From Monoraphidium neglectum (taxonomy: Eukaryota > Chlorophyta > Chlorophyceae > Sphaeropleales > Selenastraceae), in assembly GCF_000611645.1 (NCBI RefSeq), contig NW_014012744.1, positions 1 through 19,082 of the forward strand: a DNA stretch of 19,082 nucleotides. The letters run 5' to 3'. Under the pieces are notes generated by a model, which worked only from the letters and a program-made list of their open reading frames with translations, ran no database searches and was not told the DNA's origin. The position numbers and the translations under genes were made by a program. Below, piece by piece: positions 8,706 through 19,031 of the stretch. Every line of letters starts with the position of its first letter. Within the stretch, counting starts at the first letter, position 1.

Positions 8706-9492
8706 TCAGTGCCCGCCACTCGGCTGCACGAGCGGGTTTAGATGAGCCAGGTACACGATTGTCCACCTGCAGGGCGGGGTGCAGAACAACCAGGCGTGAG
8801 CGAGCTCGCTGCACTTGGGTTGGGTGCACACAATCAGTTCCTGCTGCGTGCATGCACTTGCTGCAGCCAGTCAACACACACCAGGCAACCGCTGTGACGC
8901 GATTCTGCACAGCAGCTGTATGAGCAATCGCCTGCTGATGCATAGGGCAGCGGATTCCTGCGCCACCAGCCCGCTCAGGTGCGCCCAGTCCACGCTGTGC
9001 ACAGTCCGCTTGTCAGGGGTTGATTCCCCCACTCACATGAACCAGCACTGCACCACAGATGTGACTGCCAAGATGTGGGGAAGCCTGGGGCGTGGGGCGA
9101 GAGAGTTGCGGCAAAGTGGGGTTTCGAGGCGATCCCCGCCATGCACGTGCATGCCGCGACCAACGGCGTGTGGGCGCCCCGCTATGTGCACGCCCTTGCC
9201 CCGGCTTACCCCCTGCTTGTCTTTTTGCTGAACGCGTTGATGCTGAGCGTCACAATGACCTGGATCGCAAAGAAGCAGAGGGTCCCCAGCCAGTACCCCT
9301 GCGCGGCAAGAGGGACGTGATGGCGCGTTACCCTGGCGCCACGGCACGAGTGTGTGGGCGACACGAGCATCGCCACGCCCTACACCTACGCCTGTGGGCC
9401 TGACAGCGCCTTTCTTCTCTATATGCGGTCTGTGCACAACTGCAGAGCCCTGACATAGCCAAGGATCATTGGCAAGAACCCCTGCGCACCAT
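8706..9492 (-). CDS. VHA-e: V-type proton ATPase subunit e (VHA-e, Vma9/ATP6V0E family)
   Basis: Four minus-strand exons, 9492-9490 (ATG only), 9298-9210, 9084-9037 and 8766-8706, join with matching phases to 66 aa; plant VHA-e is about 70. Subunit e is a small hydrophobic component of the membrane-embedded Vo sector of the vacuolar/endomembrane proton pump. The protein begins MGYWLGTLCFF and has two membrane spans, about residues 3-23 and 34-54. It carries the family signature CWFMWTIVYLAHLNPL (44-59), which matches the plant CW-MMW-IVY-A--NPL pattern. Donors are GTGCGC, GTAAGC and GTGAGT; all acceptors end in CAG; introns are 191, 125 and 270 bases. Exon codons prefer G or C in third position. 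The least certain element is the first exon. An ATG followed at once by GTGCGC gives the family-like MG start, but another upstream ATG exon is possible. No single reading frame exposes this gene. Minus-strand TGTAA follows at 8544-8540. It is divergent from BioF. Confidence 0.9.
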
Positions 9493-10507
9493 GCCGGCTA
9501 CTGCGTCAGGCCGATCGCCTGTAGAGGGCTAAAATTTCCAGGTTTCGTGTCCACTCCAGCGCTGATCAGACGACGCTAACAGATCGGACTCAAGCCCTTG
9601 GCTGATTCAACGAGCATCCCAAGGACAGGAAGAACATGAAAGTAACGTTGGCTCAGCTTACCGTGATGGCATCGGCTGACCTTGAGGTGCCACGCCTGCA
9701 GTGCAGGTGGCAGCTGCTGCGGCGCACGAGCGTCATGAGATTACTCAAGGCAGAGGGCGCAGCGACTAGGCTGATGTCCCCAAGGTATGCAATGCTCACA
9801 GATGTTGCGTGTTGCAATGGCTGAGCTACTTCCTCTTCTGAGTGACAGTGAGCTGAACTGCGCTCGGTGCAACATCTCTTGCACAACAGCTCGCTCAACA
9901 CACTGGTGCAAATAGGAGCGGAGCGTGGGCTGTATGATAATCAAAGAGAGGAAAGCGGGCGGGACAAAACACAAGTGATAGTTGAGTTGCTGGATATATC
10001 CATCATACTCTGTGGCAACCCAGGCGGCCCTTGCAGCAAGCGAGGTGATGCCCACCCACCAGTTGCAAACGTGCCGCAGCTCCTACATGCGAGTGAGTGT
10101 GCGCGCGACGCTCTGCAGTTGGTCGTACTCTTGTCGCGTCATCATTGACCTACAGAGACAGCTATGCACCGGCTTGTGCAAACGCATGCCAAAGCTCAGC
10201 CTGCATGCTGTGGTGGCTGGTCAACTCGTCCCAGGTTGACAGTCAAGGATGTCACTGGGTGCTAGCCAGCAGGCAGCATGGCTGAAAAACCGGCCATGTA
10301 TGCCCGGCTGCCATAGGCGAGCAGTTTGCGTCACTGCTTGTCACTAGCAGCCACGCTGCCACGCTGCTGGTGCATGTACCACATGATGCCCGGCCAAGTG
10401 TTCAGGCAAAAATAAATTTATTTCAAAGTTCATGTAATATCACCTCGTCATGCGCCTCGAATGCAGATGACCCTAGCAGCTTGATCTTGAAACGTGCGAC
10501 GGCTGCA
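9493..10507. other. Shared upstream region of divergent V-ATPase e and BioF genes, with unassigned exon-like segments
   Basis: The start codons of the two divergent genes are 1,015 bases apart. Within this DNA are stretches that look coding but were not identified. On the plus strand: about 9699-9783, and 10024-10091 (ending at a GTGAGT donor-like site). On the minus strand: about 10236-10170 and 10148-10000. These overlap and cannot all be real. A 14-bp AT palindrome (10410-10423) and a TGTAA (10433-10437) lie just upstream of BioF. Confidence 0.55.
10410..10423. promoter_or_regulatory. Perfect AT palindrome upstream of BioF
   Basis: AAATAAATTTATTT is fully self-complementary and stands out as AT-only DNA in a GC-rich setting, 85 bases before the BioF ATG. 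It could be a core-promoter or transcription-factor site, or a chance AT patch. No known motif is asserted. Confidence 0.3.
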
Positions 10508-11029
10508 ATGGACCCGGCCTGGGATGCGTGGGTCAATGGTACGCTACAGCAGCTTGATGACCGGCACCTGACGCGCGTGTTGCGGCCGCTAATGCCAACG
10601 CAGTCAGCGGTCGAGGTGCGTGCGCCGCTGGGCCGCAACAATGAAGCAACAGCCCGAGCCGCGCCCGAGTGCTGATGCTGCACCGCAAAATTGGAGCCAT
10701 TGCACACTGTGCGTATGAGTTAAAGCTGTGCCAGCGCATGCCGCATTGCTGCTTGGATGCATGGCCGCCTGTTGACGGCGAGGCCAAATGCCGCCGTGCC
10801 CGGCCCATTACTGATTTTGCGGCAGGAACAGCTCACCCCACTGCCGCTCGCTCGGCCGTGCAGGCAGGCATACATTCGCAGCAGCTGGATGCTTGGCTCC
10901 AGGGCGCACCGGCCTGCGACGAGCCCGGCAGCTTGACGGGCCTCCAGGCCGGCGCTGCGGCGCTGGGCGCAGCCAGCATCAGCACCGGCAGGGGGCAGAG
11001 CGGTGCTCCGCCCCCCCACCTGAACTCCA

Positions 11030-11067
<38 letters not shown>

Positions 11068-13487
11068 GAAGGGCAGCCCAGATTACAATTGTTTGGTTTA
11101 AATGACTACTTGGGGCTGTCCACCCATCCCGACGTCTGCAGGGCGGCGGCGGAAGCGGCGCTGGCGGTGAGGCGCGCGCACGCACCACAGCCACGCGCCG
11201 TGTGGGACCTGGGGCTTGCTCGGAAGCGGTTGTGCGGCGCCTGGGTCGGCTCTCTTCTAGCCAGTCATGACGTATCAGTCCTGCAGACCTGATTCGCAAT
11301 GGGGATGCTGATGCACGCAGCAGCAAGAGGATTTGCAGTACTCTGCGGGGCCCGTCCCACGCGTGCTTGCAAGCGGCGCCTTCAACCTGCACACTCCCAC
11401 CTGTCGGTCACCCCCGCCCCGCCGGCGCCACCGCGCAGACGGGCATGGGGCCGCGGAGCAGCGCGCTGGTGTGCGGCTGGACGCGCGAGCACCGGCTGCT
11501 GGAGCTGGAGATAGCGCGGCTCAAGGGCACCCAGGACTGCCTGCTGTTCCCGACAGGTGCGGCATTGGGCCCGGTGCAGGGGAGGGGGCGCCCCGCGCGG
11601 TGGGCGCGAGGGACCGTCTGCTTCGGGCTTCGGACGGGCAGCGGCCGAGGCCGGGTCCGGCGTTGTGGGGGGCCGGGGGTGGTGACCTTGGATCAGGAGC
11701 AAGGCCTGAGGGTCCTCAACCAACTGCTCTGTCAATCAAAGGCGTTGGGAGCCTGCCGCGTTGTCCTGCTACTCAACCCGCTTCCAGTCCCCAATTCATC
11801 TCCCCTGTTGCACGGGCGTCGCGGCACCACACCCTCAAAAGGCTATGCGGCCAACATGGCTGTGATGACGGTGCTGGCGGCCGCGGGCAGCAGCAGCAGC
11901 GCTGGTGGCAGCGGAGGCCCCAGCTCACAACATCATCCCCACCATAATCATCATCAGCAGCAGCAACAGCAGCAGCAGGCCACCAGCCCCGAGGTCGTTA
12001 TATTCAGCGACGAGCTCAATCACGCTTCAATTATTGACGGAGCCCGGCTTGCGGCGCGCGGCGGCGGCGCCGTGCGGCTCGAGGTCTACCGCCACAGCGA
12101 CCTGTCGCACCTCGAGCAGCTGCTGAGAAGCTGCCCAGCGGGGGCAAGGACGCTGGTGGTGACGGATGGCCTGTTCTCGATGGATGGAGACTTTGCTGAC
12201 CTCAGGGTGAGCGCTGTGTGGGGCTGCCAGATGGTGGGGGTTGGGCCCAGGGGTGAGAGTGAAGCTATATCGAAGTAGGAGGCTCAGGCGAGCTTGAGAG
12301 GGGCTCAGGCGGCTGGCAGCTGCGCAGACAGCGCGAGAGTGGGGGCCCTGGATGAATCAGCTGGCGCAGCAGCCCCCATGAGGGCTGCCTTTGTGATGCA
12401 CGAGGTCCGCAAGGGACCCAAGGGCGCGCGGCAACGCGCCCCTTGAATCCCTGCTGTAATGACTCACAATATTCCCACGGAGGGCTTTTCCACCGTCTTC
12501 CATCCTCTCTTCTTCGACCCCTCCCCTTGCCAGGGCCTGGCGCGCCTGCGGCGCCGCTATGGGTTCCTCCTGGTTGTGGACGACGCCCACGCCACCCTGG
12601 TCTGCGGCGAGCACGGCGGCGGCACCGCCGAAATGCAGGGCGCGTCGGCCGCGGTGGACGTGCACGTGGGGACGCTCAGCAAGGCGTTCGGCTGCCTGGG
12701 CGGCTTTGCGGCGTGTAGCTCGCGGCTGCGGGCGCTGCTGCTGAACCGGGGGCGGCACGTGATCTTCTCGACGTCGCTGCCGGTGCCGGTCGTCGCGGCG
12801 GCTCGGGCGGCGCTGCGGGTGGCGCAGAGGTGGGCGGGCGGGGGCAGGTCACTGCCACCCTGCATATGGACTCACCGAAAACGAAGATTTGGCGTCTGCA
12901 AAACTGTTTTTCTGTGCTGCATACAGAAGTTTGCACATTCCATGTTTGACCTCGCAACAGCTCCTTGTAAACCCCACACCCCCATTCACAATACGCTCGT
13001 CCCTTGCCCCACCAGGGAGTCGTGGAGGCGGCGCCACGTGTGGGACCTCGTGACTCGCCTCTCATCCCGTGTCGGCGTCCCCGCCCACAGCCCCGTCATC
13101 CCGCTGGTCATCGGCCTGGAGGCGCCCACCATGGAAGCTGCCCGGCAGCTGCTCGCCCAGGGCTTCCACGTGGGCGCCATCCGGCCGCCCACGGTGCCGG
13201 AGGGCACCTGCCGACTGCGCGTCAGCCTGTCCGCGGCGCACTCCTTTGCTGACGTGGACGCTCTGGCGGACGCTCTGCTGCGGTGCCGCGCGGGCGCGGC
13301 CGCGTGGGCGTTTGTGCGGCTGCCGCACCTGCTGCTGCCCGCGCCGTGGACGCGGGAGTGGCGGCGGCAGCAGGGGCGGCTGGACGGGGTAGGGCTGGGT
13401 GACGACGACGAGGAGGCTGGTGGGGCGGCCGCGGGCTTCGCTGCAGTCAGCTCTGGGCCCTGGCAGCCAGCACGCTCCCGGCTGTAG
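10508..13487 (+). CDS. BIOF: 8-amino-7-oxononanoate (KAPA) synthase, plant-type BioF, with C-terminal peroxisomal signal
   Basis: Six exons, 10508-10615, 10864-11166, 11439-11556, 11842-12206, 12534-12829 and 13016-13487, give 553 aa (plant BIOF is about 475). The PLP enzyme condenses pimeloyl-CoA or pimeloyl-ACP with alanine to KAPA, the first committed ring-building step of biotin synthesis. Landmarks: N-terminal [20 protein letters not shown] (5-24), typical of plant [28 protein letters not shown] (138-151) with H155; [13 protein letters not shown] (H237); [14 protein letters not shown] (D314 and H317, PLP contacts); GTLSKAFG with Schiff-base lysine K348; [31 protein letters not shown]. 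The protein ends SRL (551-553), a canonical PTS1. This fits the reported peroxisomal location of plant and fungal BioF. Extra length comes from a Gln run (about 93-104) and a His/Gln run (about 206-224). The exon 2 start is ambiguous: acceptors before 10864 and 10882 share the phase. The acceptor before 11842 (tcaaaag) is weak, but its frame is fixed by GYAANMA. Confidence 0.94.
11032..11066 (+). repeat. Coding CAG repeat in BioF exon 2
   Basis: An uninterrupted run of about 12 CAG codons adds a polyglutamine stretch before the [10 protein letters not shown] motif. It sits between the N-terminal arm and the PLP-binding core. Confidence 0.95.
11927..11979 (+). repeat. Coding CAC/CAT/CAG repeat in BioF exon 4
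   Basis: It encodes a His-rich then Gln-rich stretch between VMTVLAAAG and the [12 protein letters not shown] core strand. It falls where homologues have a shorter loop. Confidence 0.85.
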
Positions 13488-15760
13488 GCTGTGCATCCTG
13501 CAGTCTTGCTTCCCAAATTCTTCATTATTTTGAGCTCTGAATTGCGTGCTTTTGAGCGTACCCCTCTGAGCTGTACTGGTGTGTAAGCCCATTTTGGCTG
13601 AAAGCAGCTCAGGCCCATGATGGCTGGACCACTCACAAGTGCATATTACATATATTGCACGAGAGTTCAGCCCTTGGCATCAAGGTCGCGGCGCGGGGTT
13701 CAAGGGGGATCAGCATTTATTCATATCGGCCTGCTCATCAGCAGGCGCTGCACTGTGGGTGCGTGGTGTTTTGTGTGCCTGCAGCGGCAGGGGTCCTGGG
13801 TATCACCAGAAAAAGCTGCGGGCAGATTGTAGGGTACATGTGGTGATAGGAGCAGACACGGGCGTGATGCTGCGAATTAGCATGCTCCATCCTTCCACCC
13901 CATTAACTAAACTGCTTCCGGCATGACAGTTGAGCGTATTAAATTGGCGAGGCGGCAATATGGTGGGGTGCCGTCAAACACCTTCTCCCCAACAACAGCT
14001 TTCTCCAAAACGCATAGCCTCAGCAAGCACACTGATAAGCAGCCAGAGACGGAGGTTTGACCAGCGGCAGGAGGAGCAGAGGTGCTCGGGACAAAACCTC
14101 AGCCATTCGGCCTGCCCGCTTCCAACACACCACAACTCGGACGGGGTGCAAACAAGCCAGGACGTGTGCACGTCAGGGTTCAGAGCACATGCAAGCAGGA
14201 CACAAGGGCGGCAGCTGTGGGCGGAGGGACACTCACCCCAGCCACGCCCCCGACGCGCGGGTGTACTAGACTGATGGCAGAGACCAAATAAAAAGCGAGC
14301 CAGGAAGGTGGAGCGACACCACGCAGCATCTGACCGCAGACTACGGCTTGCTGTTGCGCCGCGACCCTTGGTCTTCCCATGCATGGTCGTTGTCTGCATA
14401 AGGTGTTCTGGTGGAAAGTGCAGAGCCTGGAGACACGCGCGCAGGAAATCGCCAATCTTCCATGGGCAAGGCGCTGCATCGAGTCGGCGCAGCGCAGTGA
14501 TGGTTGTTGGGAGCCCAAACCCTGCCTCCCAAACGCCCGCCCTACCCCATCAGTGCCCCCTGCGGAAAACCTCCGCCCCAGACAACTGTGAGAAAGGTGC
14601 AAAGAGGAGGAGATTTCAAAGCACAATACGAAATGAGGCATGCGGCACCAGGTAACACGGGTGGCCGCTTGCCAGGAGGACGAGCGGATGACGCAAGAAA
14701 CACGTTGCGTGCAACAAGCCCGGTGCTGGGGCTGCCTGGAGCTGGGCTCGTCGGCGCTGGCAGCACTGCTCTGCAAAGGTGTCATACGTATCGCATGCAT
14801 GTGTATTATAGGATCGTGTCTTGAGTAGCAGTCATGTGCATGGGGCCGAGGTTTTGCCACACTTGTGACTTGCAGGATCAGGGCGTATGGAGCGCCCATG
14901 TGAGGCGCCAGGTGGCAGTGCCTCTTGAGGTGGCTGCAGGCAGCAGGAGCCAGCTGCACGAGGGCAGCTGCCGTGAAGCTGCTGGCTGGAGATGAGGCTG
15001 GCCAAAGGGTAGCCAGCAGCAGAGCTGGGGACGACACGTGCAAGGGTAGGACGGCGGCAGTTCAGCGTCTGCAAGGGAAATAGGATGCCAGACACGGGTT
15101 TGCCAGGGCATGCATCCAGCCCGCAGAGGAGGGGGGGGGGGCGGCATTGGTGCCAATGCACCGAGGGTATGGGGTACAGGTGCTTGCCGTCTGGCTGCGC
15201 GCCGCGGGCATGATGTTGCGCGCCATGATGTAGCAAGGTGACGAAGAAGACCCAGCCCCTTGGAGGGGCGGCACGCCAGACCTGCCACAATGCAAAACCG
15301 GCACAGCTTGCTTGGTGCATGACACAGGCATCGATCCGAGGCGAGGGGTGGGCGAGGGTGCATTGACTGCTGCGCCACGTACATCAAGTGTGGCATTGCG
15401 CGGAAGCAGCTTCACCAAAGGCACACAGTGGGCACGGTGCGTGTGGACGGCCAACACACGTCAACGCTTTCACAGCAATTCGTTCAAGCGCCGTCCCTCG
15501 CTCAGTGGCTTCGCCAGTCGTACTGTACCTAGTGGGGTGCAGCAGGGCGACACTTCTCAACAACTCTGCGCCACGCGGGCGTGCGGCAACGCCAAGCACG
15601 TGGGGTGCACCCTGGGTGGGTGGGGCGGAGGCGCGCGCACGCGTGCGCATGCGCTGGCCAAACATGGCAACGGATGCGGGCAGATGTGTGGGCCCTTAGC
15701 GAACCCGGTTTTCAACAAAGTTCTAGGGCCAGATCACGCCTAAATCTGCACGCAAGCCAG
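13488..15760. other. About 2.3 kb without a confident gene, between convergent BioF and the Gln-rich gene
   Basis: The first 100 bases are BioF 3' UTR. GC content is lower than in the coding exons. Minus-strand open frames exist, the longest 15043-14180, with Ser, Arg, His and Cys-rich composition and no motif I recognise. A good minus-strand acceptor-like site (atttcccttgcag) ends at about 15062, but it leads into all-frame-open sequence that I could not assign. A run of 11 G occupies 15131-15141. Nothing else was recognised. Confidence 0.55.
13582..13586 (+). terminator. TGTAA polyadenylation signal of BioF
   Basis: It lies 95 bases after the BioF stop codon, in a locally AT-richer 3' UTR. 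Confidence 0.7.
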
Positions 15761-18385
15761 TCACAGGCTGCTTCCACACAACAAGGCTGCTTCAATGCCC
15801 GACCTGCCCAGGCTGCCCTGAAGCTCAAGCACAGCGCATGGCGGCGCGGAGCCGCCCCGGGGCCTGGTGGGGCTGCGGTTGGGCGCCCAACCAGAGGCCA
15901 TCAGCAGGCGGCCCATTGATGGTGCCTCCGCCGCAGCCCATGGGGCGCCCTGCCGCGGCCCCGGCACCCCTGCGTCCGCCGCGCCGCCGCTGCCGCTGAC
16001 AATCGTAACGCGTGGCGCCTTGCGGCGCTGCTCTTTGGTGGCTGGGGCCTCGGACCCGCCGCGGGTGCTGCCGCGGCGGGCTGCGCCCTGGCTGCGAGCA
16101 CTGCACTTGGCTGAGGCGCTGGCCACGGCCTCCTCCGGCTCCAGGCTTCGCCTTTTGCCGCGGCCGGCCGTCGCAGGGCCCGCAGGGGGTGCGCGCCGTG
16201 GCGGCGGTGGCAGGGCGACGCCGGCGCTCCACACCAGCAGCTGCTCCTGCGCCTGCAGGCGGGGTAGGTCTTGAAGCGGCCGAGCGGGGCGCTCCTGGCT
16301 GAACGAATGGGATGGCGCCCACTCTCCCGCTGCTGCGTGCGGCGGGTTGCCTCCGTGCTGCTGCCTGCTCTGGGGGCCCCGGCTGTCCTGCTGCCAGCTG
16401 GAAGCCCCGGGCAGCCGCAGCAGCAGCGGCTGGCTAACATTGTCAAGCATAGGGCCTGATGCCACAGCCGTAGGCACGCTGTCAAATATGGAGTCGTGGT
16501 AGCCGAGGTTTGGCAGGCTTTCAGCGCGACCCGGACAGTGGGTCTGCAGCGGGTGGCCCGACAGCGGCATCGCGCCCGGCACTGACACGGGCGACGGTGA
16601 CGGTGTTGGGGCCCAGGTGTCCTGCTGCGAGGCAAGCGCAGAGTGGTCACAGCTGGTAGGCGCCCAAGGGTGGTGCGTCGGGGGTGCTGATGCGGCGCCG
16701 TCTCCCGGCAGAGACGCGCGCAGCTGCTCGGCGAATGCTGCGAGCTCGGCGGCTGCCGCGGCGGCAGTCGCGGGCATAGCCACGGCCGCTGCGGCCGGAG
16801 GAAAGGCGGTGCACTGCTGCGCAATCGTCTTGATGTTCGGCAGCGGCAGCTGCTGAGGCGCGCCGGGAGCCTGCGCCGCTGACGCCGGCTCGCCCGCAGA
16901 GCTGCGGCGCGGCACCGCCGCAGCGCCGCCGCCGCCGCGCCGCTGCCGCGCAGCCATTGCCGAGCGCAGGGCCGGCAGCAGCGCGCGGGAGCCGTGCAGC
17001 GCTGCAGCGAGCGCCTCGCTGCGCTGCCGCTGCAGCGCCGATGCATCTTGTGGGCCACACGGACCGGGGGTGGCGTTGGTGGTGTGTGACAGCAACCTCA
17101 CGGCAGGCTGCCCGGCGCTCTGCTCGGCCTGCCACTGCTGCAGCGGCCCCACCTGCTGGGACTGCCCCAGCTGTGCCTGGCCCGGCTGCTGCGGCTGCTG
17201 CCACTGCGGCGGCGGGGCCCAGCCGGCAGCCTGGAAAGGATGCGCCGCTGGCGCGCCAGGGGCCAGGAGCTCCGCTGGCCCAAAGCTCTGGGAGGCCGCG
17301 AGCAGCATTTCGTGGGTCAGCGCAGGTGCGGCTGGCTGGGGCCACGTGTTGAGGTTGGAATCATTCACCGCCATCAGGCACCAGGCGTCGGCGGCGAGGG
17401 CGGCCGGGCCAGCGGCGGTGGCGGCGGCGGTGGCGGGGGTGGGGCTGTTGAGCAGGGTATATGGGTGCCTGGGTCGTTCAGACGGCGAGGTGGTGAGTGG
17501 GAGAGGGGTGGAGGGAGGGATTGTGGATGCTAAGCTGGAGATTTTGGTGCATACAGGTACGCGGAAGTGTATCCAAGAGCTGAGGGCTGACTTCATGGCA
17601 GCTACCGGCAGCCAGTTGCACCCAGCTAATTAACTGCACACCCCCACCCGCGCACATGCTGCCTGGAAGTCATCCCGACAGCTGCACCACTCCCCGGCTC
17701 TACCCACCACGCCTGCTCCAGCGTGTTGGCGCTGCCGCCGCTGCTGATGTCGCAAGCATGGACCGCCGATGAGCGCGAGTCCTGCGGGGCGTCCGCAGCG
17801 GCAGGGCTAGCAGCGGTGGCTCCAGCAGGTGGGGCTGAGGCGGGGGAGTCCTCATTGTCTGACAGGGAGTCACTCAGGTCCTGCATGAGAGACCTGGGGA
17901 TTCATAGATGGGGGCGCAGGGATGGCCTCATGGGGGGATACGAGAAGATCATCAGTTCGGAGGGTGGACTGTGTACGCGGGCGGCACTGGTCAGATAATG
18001 AGCCATGCAGATATGGAGGCAGATATTTCTGGCGGGACAGCTGGCAGAGGGAGTCGCGAGCGCCAGGACGACGAGGCATCACCGCCGACCAAAACGACAT
18101 CCGCCCCCACTAAGCTGTGTGCAGGAGCATATCTCAGCTTACCAGAGCTCAGAGTCCCCAGAAGCCAGCCTGAGCAGCTCGTCCATGCCCTGCGCCTCCA
18201 CATCAAGGTCGGCGGCCGAGGCAGCGGGGCCGATGCCAGCTGTCACAAGGTCCATGAGGATAGCTACCTGTTTGCTGAACGGGTTCTTGTGGCGGCCGGC
18301 GGCCAGCACGGGCCCGGTGAGGCTATGGGTGGGGCGTGTTGGCCGAGGCAGATCGAGGACTCGGCGTTCGGCTTCAACAGCGAGT
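15761..18385 (-). CDS. Large Gln/Ala/Pro-rich protein of unknown function, 5' end unresolved
   Basis: Three minus-strand exons join in phase: 18385-18143, 17893-17708 and 17468-15761, giving about 710 residues. The first junction uses a strong GTAAGC donor and rebuilds SGDSELWSLMQDL. The second uses GTGGGT (17707) or GTGGTG (17710), both in the same phase. Visible parts: a helical, hydrophobic stretch (NPFSKQVAILMDLVTAG), an acidic Ser/Asp-rich stretch (DLSDSLSDNEDS), then about 570 residues of Gln, Ala and Pro-rich sequence with a basic cluster (GRGKRRSLEPEE) that could be a nuclear signal. The last exon stays open for 569 codons. An acidic segment plus Gln-rich sequence suggests a transcriptional regulator, but that is inference only; I see no DNA-binding, kinase or other named domain. 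The 5' exon or exons must lie above 18385 and need a phase-2 donor. One candidate ATG is at 18805-18803, but no join was convincing. It is convergent with BioF. Confidence 0.62.
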
Positions 18386-19031
18386 CTGCGGAGGTGCGCG
18401 GCACTTGGCAATGCTACCCAAAGCCATTGCGATAGTCTAGAGTCTTGGATGCTCTTGATCGCCGCGTTTCAACGGGAGGCGTGCACGAGCACGTTGTTGT
18501 GATAATTGGAGGAAATTGATCCTTTCTAACCCTACTGTTGCGAGATGTTCCTTATGGAAAAGCGAAAGGGTGGGTGGGATCAGGGTCCTCGAGCCTGGCG
18601 CCAGAAACCCTGCGGGCGCGTTGCATCCGAGGCAAGACTCTGCGGGTGGGGGCTTCATCATCGCCCTGGTCGTTGACACGGATTGACACGCGACCTGCTC
18701 ACCGCCAAAAGACAACGTCTGCGACGCTTGAAGAAAGCACACAAATGGCGCCTGGCTCACTCTGACACACTGCAAATCGCGGTTGGTGGCCGCGCCCGTA
18801 ATCATTGCCTCAGGATCTCAGGGATAACAACCAAGCCAGACTGGTAGCCAGACACAAATCATCATCGACGGTGCGAAGCAACCAACATGACGCACCAAAA
18901 CAAAACGTCGAGACTCAAGTGTTTTAGGCACGTGCATGCCGTTTACATGCTCAGCCAGCAGCAGCAGCCTGGCCAGCGTGCAAGCAGGCGTCGCCCGGCG
19001 GGACGATGCCCGGCCTCCCGCAGAGCACCGA
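18386..19031. other. Unresolved stretch: 5' part of the Gln-rich gene and 3' flank of the edge gene
   Basis: It should hold the missing first exon(s) and promoter of the Gln-rich gene and the 3' UTR of the gene at the right edge, both on the minus strand. A minus-strand frame from the ATG at 18805 runs to 18437 but has no recognisable domain. Nothing else was identified. Confidence 0.45.
18943..18947 (-). terminator. TGTAA polyadenylation signal of the right-edge gene
   Basis: The minus strand reads gcatgtaaacgg. The signal is 85 bases past the TGA of the partial gene at the window edge, supporting that this TGA is a genuine gene end. Confidence 0.6.

Noticed and set aside
9033..9437. 134-codon minus-strand frame across the V-ATPase locus
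   Set aside because: It reads exon 2 of the V-ATPase gene out of frame; the other frame gives the membrane spans and the family signature.
10086..10090. In-frame TAG between two protein-like minus-strand stretches, suggesting TAG read as Gln
   Set aside because: PP2C and BioF both end at TAG at the expected C-termini, so the standard code applies. The TAG more likely marks an intron border or non-coding DNA.
15131..15141. Run of 11 G considered as a G-quadruplex element
   Set aside because: A single run without three neighbouring G-runs of similar length; a simple homopolymer is the better description.
15901..17058. 385-codon Arg/Cys/Ser-rich minus-strand frame
   Set aside because: It overlaps the Gln/Ala/Pro-rich last exon in another frame, and the phase-matched splicing from upstream exons supports the other frame.
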